From: JACMMS01 sp043772865
Lineage (GTDB): Bacteria > Pseudomonadota > Gammaproteobacteria > Burkholderiales > Methylophilaceae
Reading direction: 5' to 3'
Length of the DNA: 21,925 bases
NCBI GenBank assembly: GCA_043772865.1
Contig: JAYVFU010000278.1
Span: 1-21,925, forward strand
Shown here: in pieces, positions 1-9,140 of the stretch
Position numbering within the stretch: the stretch's first letter is position 1
How the letters are laid out: each line of letters starts with the position of its first letter
Made by a program: the position numbers and the translations under genes
Notes under the pieces: generated by a model
Databases searched by the model: none
Seen by the model: the letters and a program-made list of their open reading frames with translations, nothing else
Told to the model about the DNA's origin: nothing

Positions 1-132
1 TTAACGCAAGAATTAATTTTAGCGTTGTGTAATATGTTACAACGCTCGGCAAATGAGGCGGCTTGGCAACTAAGTGCTGAAATTAACATGCCCTCACTGA
101 GCTTGACCAGCGAAGCTAAAATTTTGCATTAA
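1..132 (+). CDS. C-terminal fragment of an unidentified protein (5' end outside window)
   Basis: The first 43 codons form an open frame ending in TAA at 130-132, with no stop upstream inside the window. The fragment contains LILALCNMLQRS and ends SEAKILH; it is leucine-rich, probably helical, and has no motif I recognise. The stop lies 14 nt before the start of the aldo/keto reductase gene on the same strand, so the two are probably co-transcribed. I cannot assign a function. Confidence 0.55.
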   Translation, partial: LTQELILALCNMLQRSANEAAWQLSAEINMPSLSLTSEAKILH

Positions 133-146
133 TTAATAGGTAATGT

Positions 147-1202
147 ATGGAATACAAAAAATTAGGCACGAGTCATTTAATGGTTTCAAAAGTGTGCTTA
201 GGCACCATGACGTTTGGTGACCAAAATACACAGGCAGATGCTAGTGAGCAACTTGATTATGCTTTGGCACAAGGCATTAACTTTATCGATACCGCAGAAA
301 TGTACCCTGTGCCGCCCAAAGCAGAAACCTATACGCGCACTGAAACTATGATAGGTCATTGGTTAAAAAATCAGTCACGCGATAAAATTATTTTAGGGAC
401 CAAAGTCTCTGGGCGTAATCGCGGCTTAAGTTGGATACGTAATGGTGATGAAACACTTAGTCGCAAAAATATTCGCGCAGCCATTGAAGGCTCACTAACG
501 CGCTTGCAAACTGATTATTTGGATTTGTATCAACTACATTGGCCAGAGCGTAATGTGCCACTATTTGGTCAATATCAATTTGAGCCTGAAAAAGAATTTG
601 AAAATGGTAGCGCAAAGCAGTGGGAGTCTATTCACAGCCAATTAGAAACATTAAATGAATTGGTGCAAGAAGGGAAAATCCGCCATATTGGGCTTTCTAA
701 CGAGCAACCTTGGGGTGTGATGGAGTTTTTACGCCTTGCCAAGCTACATAATTTACCTGTGATTGCCAGCATACAAAACGGCTATAATTTGCTTAATCGC
801 GGCATGGAATTTGGCATGAGCGAAGTGTTGTACCGTGAAAATGTTAGCTTATTAGCTTACTCGCCACTCGCTTTTGGGCATTTAACCGGCAAGTATATTG
901 ATAATCCTGCTGCCCATGGTCGTGTGACCATGTTTTTAGGTTATGCGCAGCGTTATAGCAAACCTAATGTTTTAGCTGCAACCCAAGCTTACGTAACGCT
1001 TGCGAAACAATGTGGGATTACGCCTACAGCATTAGCGCTGGCATTTGTGTATCATCGCTGGTTTATTAGTAGTACCGTAATTGGCGCAACAACTATGGTG
1101 CAATTGCAAGCGAATGTGGCGGCTTTCAATAGCAAATTGTCACCAGAAGTGATCGCTGAAATTGATCAAATACATTTGCGCTTTACTAATCCTGCGCCTT
1201 AA
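147..1202 (+). CDS. tas: NADP(H)-dependent aldo/keto reductase, Tas family
   Basis: Predicted soluble TIM-barrel oxidoreductase of 351 residues, close in length and sequence to E. coli Tas (346). The aldo/keto reductase catalytic tetrad is visible: Asp48 and Tyr53 in FIDTAEMYPVPP, Lys86 in ILGTKVSG and His131 in YQLHWPER. GLSNE (about 182-186) and the C-terminal VIGATTMVQL cofactor-binding segment also match the Tas group. An AGG at 138-140 sits 6 nt before the ATG at 147 and favours that start over the out-of-frame ATG at 143. The physiological substrate of Tas is not well established; the E. coli protein was found as a suppressor of tyrosine auxotrophy. The gene follows an unidentified gene by 14 nt and is about 100 nt before pldA. 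Confidence 0.9.
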   Translation: MEYKKLGTSHLMVSKVCLGTMTFGDQNTQADASEQLDYALAQGINFIDTAEMYPVPPKAETYTRTETMIGHWLKNQSRDKIILGTKVSGRNRGLSWIRNGDETLSRKNIRAAIEGSLTRLQTDYLDLYQLHWPERNVPLFGQYQFEPEKEFENGSAKQWESIHSQLETLNELVQEGKIRHIGLSNEQPWGVMEFLRLAKLHNLPVIASIQNGYNLLNRGMEFGMSEVLYRENVSLLAYSPLAFGHLTGKYIDNPAAHGRVTMFLGYAQRYSKPNVLAATQAYVTLAKQCGITPTALALAFVYHRWFISSTVIGATTMVQLQANVAAFNSKLSPEVIAEIDQIHLRFTNPAP

Positions 1203-1298
1203 ATTTCTATTATACGATTTGCGTATGATTAGTTAAACGGATTAATATCTAAGCATTATTCTTGCTTATTACTTTTATATTTTACTGATGAGAACTAG

Positions 1299-2528
1299 AT
1301 GATTCGTTTTAAACATTATTTTAATGCTACTTTAAGTCTGACATCGGCTGGAATTTTACTCTTCAGCGTCAGTGTGCAAGCCAGCCCTACGCCAAGTTTA
1401 GAAGAGGCTTTTGCTAAATGCAAAAACAAATATCCATCAGACTTTGAGGCTAAAAAACGTTTAGCTTGCTTTGATAGCATTGAAGCACTCATACCAATTG
1501 CACCCAAAGTTGGCGTGGTAGTCACTAGCGAAATGGCTGAAACACCTCATTCAGAACTAAAACTCACCGCCAGCTCGGCGTTAGCGACATCATTACCAAC
1601 AAATAGTACGTTGCCAGAGGGTGAAATACAAACCCCAATTGAAGAGATACCTACCAAAGTAATTGCGGTTGCTAACCCACGCCCAGAAAGCTCTTTTTTA
1701 GAGCGTAAATGGCGCTTAACTTCAGAAGGTGATTGGAACATTAGTGATTTTGAAACGTATAAAACCAATTATTTAATTGTGACTGAATCCAGTAACCCCA
1801 ATAATGTTCCAGTGAGCCCTACCCACCTTAGTTCACCAGATCGTAACTTACAGAAAGAAGATATTAAATTCCAAATCAGCTTAAAATCTGAGTTAGCTAG
1901 TAATATTCCATTAATACGTGATTTGCCTTTTGTGACCAGCTCTAGGCTTTGGGCGGCCTACACACAACAATCGCAATGGCAGTTTTTTAACAAAAAAGAC
2001 TCTAGACCATTTCGTGAGAACAATTATGAACCAGAGCTGATGTTGTCTTTAGGTATTGATAACAAAATTGATGGTGAAAAAAAATCTTACATTCCCCGAA
2101 TGCTTAATCTAGGCATTGTGCATCAATCTAATGGCCGTGCTGACCCTGTATCTCGCAGCTGGAATCGCATCTATTTGCAAGGTGGCTGGGAGTTAACCAA
2201 TAACTTAACGTTGTTGGTGCGCCCAACTTGGCGCATCCCAGATGATAACGGGATTGACGATAATCCAGACATTGTAAAATATATGGGCTATGGCGATGCA
2301 AGTTTACGTTGGGAAAACCGTGCCAATAAATTAGCAGCAACGATTTTGCTACGCAATAATTTCCGCTCTGAAAACAAAGGCTTTGCTCAGTTAGATTTGC
2401 AAAAACAAGTATCAAGCGACCGTAATATTAACTTGCATTTGAGTGCGTCAACAGGCTATGGCGAATCATTACTAGATTACAACCACTCACAAAACGTGAT
2501 TGGGTTTGGAATTTCGTTAGGTGATTAG
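1299..2528 (+). CDS. pldA: Outer-membrane phospholipase A (OMPLA, phospholipase A1)
   Basis: Outer-membrane beta-barrel lipase that hydrolyses mislocalised phospholipids in the outer leaflet. Residues 1-28 look like a Sec signal peptide (cleavage near VQA/SPT). Residues 29-190 are an N-terminal extension with two cysteines (Cys41 and Cys57) and a long low-complexity Pro/Thr/Ser stretch. The barrel follows. The catalytic signature is intact: HQSNGRADPVSRSWNR supplies His275, Ser277 and Asn289, with the same spacing as His142/Ser144/Asn156 of E. coli. At 409 residues it is longer than E. coli PldA (289), the excess being the N-terminal extension, which I believe is common in betaproteobacterial members. 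The ribosome site is weak (GAGAAC before the ATG at 1299). It converges on the broken dedA-like gene, the two ends being 16 nt apart. Confidence 0.93.
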   Translation: MIRFKHYFNATLSLTSAGILLFSVSVQASPTPSLEEAFAKCKNKYPSDFEAKKRLACFDSIEALIPIAPKVGVVVTSEMAETPHSELKLTASSALATSLPTNSTLPEGEIQTPIEEIPTKVIAVANPRPESSFLERKWRLTSEGDWNISDFETYKTNYLIVTESSNPNNVPVSPTHLSSPDRNLQKEDIKFQISLKSELASNIPLIRDLPFVTSSRLWAAYTQQSQWQFFNKKDSRPFRENNYEPELMLSLGIDNKIDGEKKSYIPRMLNLGIVHQSNGRADPVSRSWNRIYLQGGWELTNNLTLLVRPTWRIPDDNGIDDNPDIVKYMGYGDASLRWENRANKLAATILLRNNFRSENKGFAQLDLQKQVSSDRNINLHLSASTGYGESLLDYNHSQNVIGFGISLGD

Positions 2529-2544
2529 TGCAGTTGCGCCATGA

Positions 2545-3182
2545 TTAGGTATTATGTTTATTACTAGAAAAGAGCCTACTCACTATTAAGCAAGCAATAC
2601 CTATCCCCAATCCAAACAGTATGATGCTTGCCATATGGTGACGGATAAATGGAATATCGCCAAACAGGTAGCCCGCTAGCGTAAGTGATACTACCTAAAA
2701 AGTACTGCCAACGGTGGATGAAGCCACATATTGGCTGTAAGGCATATTGCCAACACCAGCCAAAAATGGCGCAAAGGTGCGGATCACCGCAATAAACGGT
2801 GAAATAAATAAATCCAACCTGCCGTACTTTGCGTAATACAAATGTGTTTTTTCAAGGGCATTTTGGTTCACCAAGCCATAGTCTTGAGAGTTTATTTTTT
2901 CACTCACTCTCGCCCCGATTTTATAGCTGATTAAATTACCTAAAAACGCCGCTAAAGATAGTGTTGCCATCAATCCGACTAAGTTGAGTGAGCCAACTTT
3001 ACAGAATGAGCCACTAATAAAAATCAAAGGGTCGCCAGGTAAAAAAACAAAGATAAAAAACCAATTTCAGTGAATACAATCGCAAATAATAGAAGATAAA
3101 TTAGATCGCCGTGTGCCGCGATAAGTTGGCCTAGATGTGCATCTAAACCAGTAAAAAAGTGCAGCACCTGTAAAAAGTCCAC
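2545..3182 (-). pseudogene. DedA-family membrane protein, broken by a frameshift and a nonsense codon
   Basis: Read from a GTG at 3180-3182 (VDFLQVLHFF, like the MDLIYFLIDF start of E. coli DedA), the frame runs through LLLFAIVFTEIG and is then one base short; the next frame continues LPGDPLIFISG, LEKTHLYYAKYG, VIRTFAPFLAGVGNM, all DedA hallmarks. The missing base fits either A-run at 3041-3047 or 3055-3060 (+ strand). An in-frame TAG at 2695-2697 stands where the family has Trp (TGG); reading through gives VVSLTLAGYLFGDIPF, the normal DedA continuation, to a TAA at 2545-2547. Restored, the product would be about 212 residues, normal for DedA flippase-type proteins that help recycle undecaprenyl phosphate. 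It starts 21 nt after the rlhA stop and was probably in that operon. Two independent lesions make a true pseudogene likely. Confidence 0.85.
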
Positions 3183-3203
3183 CCAGTTTACCTTAACACC
3201 ACA

Positions 3204-5147
3204 TCAGCGCTTTGCCTGAAACATTACTGGCTGTGGTTGTGCCATTTTTAATACAGGTTTACGTATTTTGCCCATGACGTGCATTTCACAAGGCTTACAG
3301 TCAAACTTTAAGGTGAGTCTATCATCACCACTAATGAGCGTCATGGGTTCTGCCGTCACAGTGCCTTGCACACCGATGACGCCTTTCGCTTCTTTAGGGC
3401 ATAAACCATGGCTAAAACGAAGGCAGTGTTTGGTAATCATGAGGGGAACTTCACCTAACTCCTCATTGGCTTCATAAGCTTTTGCAATTATTTTTACCCC
3501 GTGTTTTTTGTAAAATGCATAGGCTTTTTTGTTGTAGACATTGGCTAAAAAACTCAAGGTATCATCAGGGTAAATGGCTGGTGGCGCTATGGCGGCTCTT
3601 TTTGGTGGGCGTTGGTAGCTTTGTGAGCGCACATGCTCTAGTTGCAAAATAGCATCGCGGCGTAAGCCGTTGATGGTGGAAGCTGGTACAAACCAAATTT
3701 GATGGGTATTAATATCAATTGTTTTCACTATAAAATCGGTATTGCCGAGTTTGCTTAAATGATCACGCAAACTAACTTCAGCTTTTTCTGGTGTTTGTGC
3801 AGTGGATTTTTCAGCGACACATGTCACAGTCGCGCTAAAATTTTGCTCATCTATCACAGTCAGTGCAAAACCATCATCTGTTTCGCTAAAATATAAGCGC
3901 ACATTCATTTTGCGCTGTGCCGAATCTTTTTCTAATAATCGCATAAAAGCATGGTCACGATTGCGGTACATCATGGTGTTGTTACGAATATCTGCGGGCA
4001 TTTCGTTTGGGAAAATGCGCTGAGTTTGGACTCTATTAGCGAGGGATTTACTCTCCTGTGTCGTATTCACTCGCAAACCCACCAGCTCTTTATGCACATC
4101 AAAAAAACACACACCGTCGCCATTATGTAACATGGCATCCGTCGCAATTTCAATAAAATCTTTGCCTACTTTTGTGACTTTTCCTAACTCTTCACCCGAA
4201 AATTTTGGCGTATCAAATGCGCCAATATTAGCTTGGCGACCATTCGCAAAGTAATCTGTTGCGCTGCGATTAAAGGTTTTTTCCGGTTGCGGCCTAAATG
4301 TATAGCTAGCGTTGCCTGCTGAAGATTTTGCAAATTCTGGATGGTCTTTTAAAATATCATCTAACAGTTCACGATAATGTGCCGTGGCATTTTTAACGTA
4401 AGGTAAATCTTTATAGCGACCTTCAATTTTGAAAGAACTCACGCCAGCTTCGATCAACGCACGCAAATTAGTACTCTGGTCATTATCTTTCATGGATAAA
4501 AAGTGTTTATCTTTGCCAATAATGCGCCCTTTTTGGTCTTCTAAGGTGTAAGGCAAACGACATTCTTGCGAACACCCACCGCGGTTAGCGCTGCGACCAG
4601 TGTGGGCATGGCTAATATTGCATTGCCCGCTAAACGCCACACATAAGGCACCATGCACAAAGTACTCTAAATTGCAGTGAGTGGCATCAGCGATTTTTTT
4701 AATGGTTTGAATATCTAATTCGCGTGCCAATACTATTTGGCTAAAACCTACTTGATCTAAAAAACTGGCTTTAGCAACGGTACGAATATCTGTTTGTGTA
4801 CTGGCATGTAGTTGTATGGGCGGCAGATCCATCTCTAGCAAACCCATATCTTGCACAATTAACGCATCTACTTCAGCCTCATATAGCTGATGCACCAAGG
4901 CATGCACGCCGTCTAATTCGTTATCATGAAAAATAGTATTAAGCGCTACAAAGACTTCAGCATGGTAGCGATGTGCGTGTTTCACTAAGCGCGCAATATC
5001 CGCTACAGTATTTGGCGCCTTGGCGCGTGCACCAAAAGCCGGGCCGCCAATATACACGGCATCTGCACCATGATTAATCGCTTCGATGCCGAAATCTGCA
5101 TTTTTGGCAGGAGAAAGTAGCTCTAAATGGTGGCGAGTTTTTTGCAT
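3204..5147 (-). CDS. rlhA: 23S rRNA C2501 hydroxylation protein, U32 peptidase family
   Basis: Closely resembles E. coli RlhA (YdcP), required for 5-hydroxylation of C2501 in 23S rRNA. The U32 signature EYFVHGALCVAFSGQC is present (residues 161-176) with Cys169, Cys176, Cys192 and Cys196, presumed cluster ligands by analogy with related U32 proteins. RYKDLPYVKN follows; a central DUF3656-like region and a C-terminal MITKHCLRF...CKPCEMHV segment complete the family architecture. An upstream TTG would add 15 residues, but the ATG at 5145-5147 gives MQKTRHHLELLSPA, which matches the family start and 647 residues (E. coli 653). No clear Shine-Dalgarno precedes it. It is divergent from bioA and 21 nt upstream of the dedA-like pseudogene. 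Confidence 0.92.
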   Translation of the reverse strand: MQKTRHHLELLSPAKNADFGIEAINHGADAVYIGGPAFGARAKAPNTVADIARLVKHAHRYHAEVFVALNTIFHDNELDGVHALVHQLYEAEVDALIVQDMGLLEMDLPPIQLHASTQTDIRTVAKASFLDQVGFSQIVLARELDIQTIKKIADATHCNLEYFVHGALCVAFSGQCNISHAHTGRSANRGGCSQECRLPYTLEDQKGRIIGKDKHFLSMKDNDQSTNLRALIEAGVSSFKIEGRYKDLPYVKNATAHYRELLDDILKDHPEFAKSSAGNASYTFRPQPEKTFNRSATDYFANGRQANIGAFDTPKFSGEELGKVTKVGKDFIEIATDAMLHNGDGVCFFDVHKELVGLRVNTTQESKSLANRVQTQRIFPNEMPADIRNNTMMYRNRDHAFMRLLEKDSAQRKMNVRLYFSETDDGFALTVIDEQNFSATVTCVAEKSTAQTPEKAEVSLRDHLSKLGNTDFIVKTIDINTHQIWFVPASTINGLRRDAILQLEHVRSQSYQRPPKRAAIAPPAIYPDDTLSFLANVYNKKAYAFYKKHGVKIIAKAYEANEELGEVPLMITKHCLRFSHGLCPKEAKGVIGVQGTVTAEPMTLISGDDRLTLKFDCKPCEMHVMGKIRKPVLKMAQPQPVMFQAKR

Positions 5148-5236
5148 TGAACACTGGATAACGTGAGTAATATGCAATTTTAGACCAAACAAATGCTGAT
5201 GACGATATTTGATTTAATTTGCCACAAAAAACATCG

Positions 5237-5242
5237 TACAAT
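5237..5242 (+). promoter_or_regulatory. Candidate -10 box for bioA, placed as for a leaderless mRNA
   Basis: TACAAT lies exactly 6 nt before the bioA ATG (5249), and no Shine-Dalgarno precedes that ATG. A TTGCCA at 5219-5224 is too close (12 nt) to be its -35, and the correctly spaced hexamer is poor. The arrangement repeats that of the much better promoter at 18083-18111, so I list it, but weakly. Confidence 0.25.
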
Positions 5243-5248
5243 TCAGCC

Positions 5249-6553
5249 ATGAGTAATCAACATTTATTAAGCCGCAGCCTACAATCAGTGTGGCACCCAT
5301 GCACGCAGATGAAGCACCACGAGAGTTTGCCACTCATCCCTATTAAAAGTGGCGAAGGTATCTGGCTCACCGATATTGAAGGTAACCGTTATTTAGACGC
5401 AGTCAGCTCATGGTGGGTTAATCTGTTTGGGCATAATAATCCACGCATTAAAAACGCGATTAAAGCGCAGCTTGATACGCTTGAACATGTGATTTTGGCG
5501 GGCTTTACGCATGAGCCTGTTGTGGAATTATCAGAAAAATTAGCTAAGCTCACTGGCTTAGGCCATGCTTTTTTTGCGAGCGATGGTGCCAGCGCGACTG
5601 AAATTGCTTTAAAAATGAGCTTTCACTATTGGCGCAATATGGGGCTTAGTAAAAAAACCAAATTCATTAGCCTGCAAAATAGCTATCATGGTGAAACGCT
5701 GGGCGCGTTAAGTGTGACGGATGTGGCGATTTTTAAAGACACTTACGCGGCGCTTTTGCAGCAATCTGCACATATGCCTAGCCCAGATTTTAGATTTGCT
5801 GAAGCTGGTGAAACTGCTGAGCAATATGCACTGCGCTGCGCTGATGCGCTAGAAGCCTATGTGGCGGCACACCAAGCAGAACTCGCGGCGTTTATTATAG
5901 AGCCACTCGTGCAATGCGCGGCGGGCATGGGCATGTACCACCCTATTTATTTGAAGCGTGCGCGTGAAATTTGTACGCAATATAACATTCATTTAATTGC
6001 CGATGAAATTGCAGTGGGTTTTGGCAGAACGGGCACTATGTTCGCGTGTGAACAAGCAGCGATTAAGCCTGATTTTATTTGCTTATCAAAAGGCATTACA
6101 GGCGGTTATTTGCCCTTGTCTGCTGTGCTTACAACCGATGAAGTTTACGCCGCTTTTTATGATGACAGCACCGCGCGGGGCTTTTTACATAGCCATAGTT
6201 ATACAGGCAACCCACTAGCTTGCAGTGCTGCACTGGCGACTTTAGCGATATTTGAAGCGGACAATATTATAGCAAGCAACCAAATAAAATCCGCCTATAT
6301 AATGAGCAAAATGTTAGCGCCCACTCAGCTTCCCATCAAGCATCTACGTCATACAGGGATGATTTTTGCATTTGATGTCATTACGCAAAATAAACAATTT
6401 CAACAACAATTTTATGCAGCGGCTTTAGCCCAAGGCGTGTTGTTGCGCCCTATCGCTAACACGATTTATTTTATGCCGCCGTATATTATCAACGAGGCTG
6501 AAATTGATTATTTGGTGGATGCTACTGTGAAAATTCTTCAAGGGTTGGCATGA
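5249..6553 (+). CDS. bioA: Adenosylmethionine-8-amino-7-oxononanoate aminotransferase
   Basis: Cytoplasmic PLP enzyme of biotin synthesis, converting KAPA to DAPA with S-adenosylmethionine as amino donor. Class III aminotransferase features are present: WHPCTQMK near the N-terminus, the substrate-pocket pair SSWW (Trp55/Trp56), Tyr146 in NSYHGET, Asp252 in IADEIAVGFGRTG contacting the PLP pyridine nitrogen, and the Schiff-base Lys281 in CLSKGITGGYLPLS. The ATG at 5249 gives MSNQHLLSRS and 434 residues, usual for BioA; a TTG 30 nt upstream is less likely. The stop overlaps the dacB start as ATGA, so the two are translationally coupled. No other biotin genes are in the window. Confidence 0.95.
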   Translation: MSNQHLLSRSLQSVWHPCTQMKHHESLPLIPIKSGEGIWLTDIEGNRYLDAVSSWWVNLFGHNNPRIKNAIKAQLDTLEHVILAGFTHEPVVELSEKLAKLTGLGHAFFASDGASATEIALKMSFHYWRNMGLSKKTKFISLQNSYHGETLGALSVTDVAIFKDTYAALLQQSAHMPSPDFRFAEAGETAEQYALRCADALEAYVAAHQAELAAFIIEPLVQCAAGMGMYHPIYLKRAREICTQYNIHLIADEIAVGFGRTGTMFACEQAAIKPDFICLSKGITGGYLPLSAVLTTDEVYAAFYDDSTARGFLHSHSYTGNPLACSAALATLAIFEADNIIASNQIKSAYIMSKMLAPTQLPIKHLRHTGMIFAFDVITQNKQFQQQFYAAALAQGVLLRPIANTIYFMPPYIINEAEIDYLVDATVKILQGLA

Positions 6554-8043
6554 GTTTGGCTGCACTAAAAGTCAGTATAAAAATAGCTCAATTAAGCATT
6601 TTTTGCTTGTTAGTTGTCTTTAGTTTTAGGTCATGTGCAGAACTTATTAGCTCGCAAAATCCTAAACAATCACAGCTGCCTGCAAGCGTTATTACTGCGT
6701 TACAAACAGCAAAAATTCCACTGAAAAATATAGCAGTCTACGTGCAAGCATTAGATGAAAATCAACCTGTTATTAGTCACAATGCTAGCCAGCCATTTAA
6801 CCCGGCATCAGTCATGAAGTTGGTGACGACCAATGCCGCTTTAGATTTACTTGGCCCCGCTTATCGTTGGCGTACCGAAATTTATACCGATGGTGTAGTG
6901 ACTAGCGATATAGTAAATAGCGGCGTATTAAACGGTAATTTAATAATTAAAGGCTATGGTGACCCGAGTCTAAATGAAGCAGAATTTAGGCGCTTATTAG
7001 TGAGCTTACAACAAGCGGGCGTTAAGAAAATTAATGGTAATTTAATATTTGATAAAAGTTACTTTGCAGCCACTGTGGGTAATCGCGTGACGTTTGATGC
7101 CGAAACTTATCGTGCCTACAATGCGATGCCAAGCGCGATGTTATTGAATTCACGCGCCACCAGTTTTAAGTTTCAGGCGGTAGCGGATGAGGCGAGTGTT
7201 GTGCAAGAAGTTGAAGTGCCAGAAATTAGGATTATTAACCAGCTCAAGTTAAATCAGGACGATTGTGGTGATTGGCGGAACAAATTTAAATATGTTGTAA
7301 CGCATGAGAAATATGCCGCCAACATTACCTTCACCGGCAGTTATTCAGCAGATTGTGGGGATAAATACTTAGAGTTAAGTTTGTTTGATGATAGCCAATA
7401 TGCTTACTTTATATTTCGCAAGCTATGGCAAGAATTAAGTGGCAGTTTTAGTGGCACGCTACAAAACCAAAGCGCAATATCAGCGCCTACAACTAAACTA
7501 GTTACCCAAGAATCCAAGCCATTAGCGGACGTTTTGCGCGATATTAACAAATACAGCAATAACTTAATGGCACGGCAACTACTACTCACCATTGCAGCAG
7601 AAAAAAGTGGCTTGCCCGCTACAGAAGCGCTTGGTGAGCAGGCAATCAGAGCATGGCTACTGAGCAAAAATATGACCTTTAATGAGCTAGTCATTGAAAA
7701 TGGCTCGGGGTTATCTCGTATAGAGCGTATTAGTGCGCAGCATCTGGGAGATTTATTAGTAAGCACTTACCATAGCCCAGTGATGTCAGAATTTATGTCA
7801 TCTTTACCGATAATAGGCATAGATGGCACTGTGATTAAGCGGTTAAAAGATAGCCCAGCGATGGGTCGCGCGCACCTTAAAACCGGTTCAATTGATGGTG
7901 TTAGTAGCATTGCAGGATATATTTTAGATGCGCATAATAAGCAATGGGCAGTGGTATTTTTAGTCAATGATGCAAACGCTGCTAATGCAAAAGCAGCGCA
8001 AGATGCACTGATTGAGTGGGTTTATTCTTTGGAAAAATCTTAG
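6550..8043 (+). CDS. dacB: D-alanyl-D-alanine carboxypeptidase/endopeptidase, PBP4 type
   Basis: Class C penicillin-binding protein of the periplasm that trims the terminal D-Ala of peptidoglycan stem peptides and cleaves D-Ala-DAP crosslinks. Residues 1-30 form a signal peptide (hydrophobic core FCLLVVFSF, cleavage near SCA/EL). All three active-site motifs are intact: SVMK with nucleophile Ser87 and Lys90, the SxN motif Ser336-Asn337-Asn338 in KYSNNLMA, and KTG at 444-446 in LKTGSIDG. The 230-residue spacing between the first two motifs shows the large inserted domain typical of PBP4. Length 497 is normal (E. coli 477). Start ATG overlaps the bioA stop by 4 nt. Confidence 0.93.
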   Translation: MSLAALKVSIKIAQLSIFCLLVVFSFRSCAELISSQNPKQSQLPASVITALQTAKIPLKNIAVYVQALDENQPVISHNASQPFNPASVMKLVTTNAALDLLGPAYRWRTEIYTDGVVTSDIVNSGVLNGNLIIKGYGDPSLNEAEFRRLLVSLQQAGVKKINGNLIFDKSYFAATVGNRVTFDAETYRAYNAMPSAMLLNSRATSFKFQAVADEASVVQEVEVPEIRIINQLKLNQDDCGDWRNKFKYVVTHEKYAANITFTGSYSADCGDKYLELSLFDDSQYAYFIFRKLWQELSGSFSGTLQNQSAISAPTTKLVTQESKPLADVLRDINKYSNNLMARQLLLTIAAEKSGLPATEALGEQAIRAWLLSKNMTFNELVIENGSGLSRIERISAQHLGDLLVSTYHSPVMSEFMSSLPIIGIDGTVIKRLKDSPAMGRAHLKTGSIDGVSSIAGYILDAHNKQWAVVFLVNDANAANAKAAQDALIEWVYSLEKS

Positions 8044-8139
8044 TCAATATCTGCAATAAGAACCAGTTGTAATTTGCGGTATCATACCCAATTAACTTTT
8101 TATAACCTCGCCTATTATTAATATTTAACTTAGAGATTT

Positions 8140-8679
8140 ATGATGAAATCATTTACAGCAACTAACATCAAAACAGGAAGCGCCATGTTAATAGCCAGTG
8201 GCTTATTAATCACCCTATGTGCAGGTTGCAAGGCAGAATCTGCTGCCAGTTCAACACAGGCAACAAGTAAAGTCCAAGAAACCACAAAACCCACAGAAAC
8301 TAAAAAAGAAAGCACTGCAATGACTACCAATATTACCGAACTCGTTAAAAAAGATACTGTGATTGGCACTGGCCGCGAGGCTGAAGCTGGCTTAAATGTC
8401 ACCGTGCATTACACTGGTTGGTTGTACGACCCTAGTAAAGACGATGGCAAAGGCAAAAAGTTTGATAGTTCAGTTGATAGAGGCGACCCGTTCAACTTTG
8501 CACTGGGCGCTGGTCAAGTAATTCAAGGTTGGGATCAAGGTTTTGCCGGCATGAAAATCGGCGGCAAGCGTACTTTGATTATTCCAGCAGAAATGGGCTA
8601 CGGCGCACGTGGTGCTGGTGGCGTTATTCCTCCTAACGCAATCTTGCTATTTGATGTTGAGCTTTTAGGCGTTAAATAA
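8140..8679 (+). CDS. FKBP-type peptidyl-prolyl cis-trans isomerase, probable lipoprotein
   Basis: Prolyl isomerase predicted to act in the periplasm. The N-terminus has a hydrophobic stretch ending LCAGC; Cys30 would be the lipidated residue, though Cys at -3 makes this an atypical lipobox. A Ser/Thr/Lys-rich linker (31-70) precedes one FKBP domain (72-179). The FKBP pocket is complete: Tyr91 (VHYTGW), Phe108-Asp109 (KFDSS), Phe120, Val127-Ile128 and Trp131 (GQVIQGWDQG), Tyr154 (GYGARG) and Phe171. The eight-residue insertion around DPSKDDGKGK resembles other betaproteobacterial FKBPs. Tandem ATGs lie at 8140 and 8143; AGAG at 8132-8135 is better spaced for the second. The TAA overlaps the next start by one base (TAATG). 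Confidence 0.93.
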   Translation: MMKSFTATNIKTGSAMLIASGLLITLCAGCKAESAASSTQATSKVQETTKPTETKKESTAMTTNITELVKKDTVIGTGREAEAGLNVTVHYTGWLYDPSKDDGKGKKFDSSVDRGDPFNFALGAGQVIQGWDQGFAGMKIGGKRTLIIPAEMGYGARGAGGVIPPNAILLFDVELLGVK

Positions 8680-9140
8680 TGAAAGCGCGCATTAAATGGG
8701 TTGAAAACGTCTGCTTTATGGGCGAATCAGAAACTGGTCATGCGGTGATTCTTGATGGCGCGCCAGAAAATGGTGGCCGCAATATGGGCATGCGCCCCAT
8801 GGAAATGCTGTTAATCGGCATGGGCGCCTGTACTTCATTTGATGTGGTGACCATACTCAAAAAAGCACGCCAACGTATTACGGATTGCGTAGCAGAAATT
8901 GATGCGACTCGCGCTGATGAAATACCCAAAGTGTTTACCAAAATTCATGTGCATTTTGTGGTGACGGGCAAAAACTTGAACCCAGTGCAGGTTGAACGTG
9001 CGGTAAAGTTATCAGCAGAAAAATATTGCTCGGCTTCAATTATGTTAAGCCAATCAGTAGAAATTACGCATAGCCATGAGATAAAAGACAGTGAAATAAA
9101 AGACAGCGAAATAATAGAGTCTGAAAAACCTGATGCTTAA
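8679..9140 (+). CDS. OsmC-family protein (YhfA-like)
   Basis: Small cytoplasmic protein of the OsmC/Ohr superfamily. The two conserved redox cysteines are present: Cys51 in GMGACTSFDVV and Cys117 in EKYCSASIM. RPMEMLLIGMGACT matches the YhfA-like subgroup rather than the classical Ohr hydroperoxide reductases, so thiol peroxidase activity is plausible but not assured. The last 20 residues are an acidic tail with the unit IKDSE repeated at 135-144. The start overlaps the FKBP stop by 1 nt and its own end overlaps the VOC gene by 8 nt, so these three genes form a tight operon. Confidence 0.88.
   Translation: MKARIKWVENVCFMGESETGHAVILDGAPENGGRNMGMRPMEMLLIGMGACTSFDVVTILKKARQRITDCVAEIDATRADEIPKVFTKIHVHFVVTGKNLNPVQVERAVKLSAEKYCSASIMLSQSVEITHSHEIKDSEIKDSEIIESEKPDA

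Noticed and set aside
1212..1226. ATACG-5-CGTAT hairpin after tas as a terminator
   Set aside because: A five-pair AT-rich stem with no T-run; too weak to claim.
2695..3027. A genuine short 110-residue membrane protein
   Set aside because: It is the middle of a DedA-family gene, with recognisable sequence continuing out of frame upstream and beyond the TAG downstream.
9079..9114. Tandem 15-bp near-repeat at the 3' end of the OsmC gene
   Set aside because: It encodes two copies of IKDSE in an acidic tail; two imperfect units are too few to call a functional repeat element.
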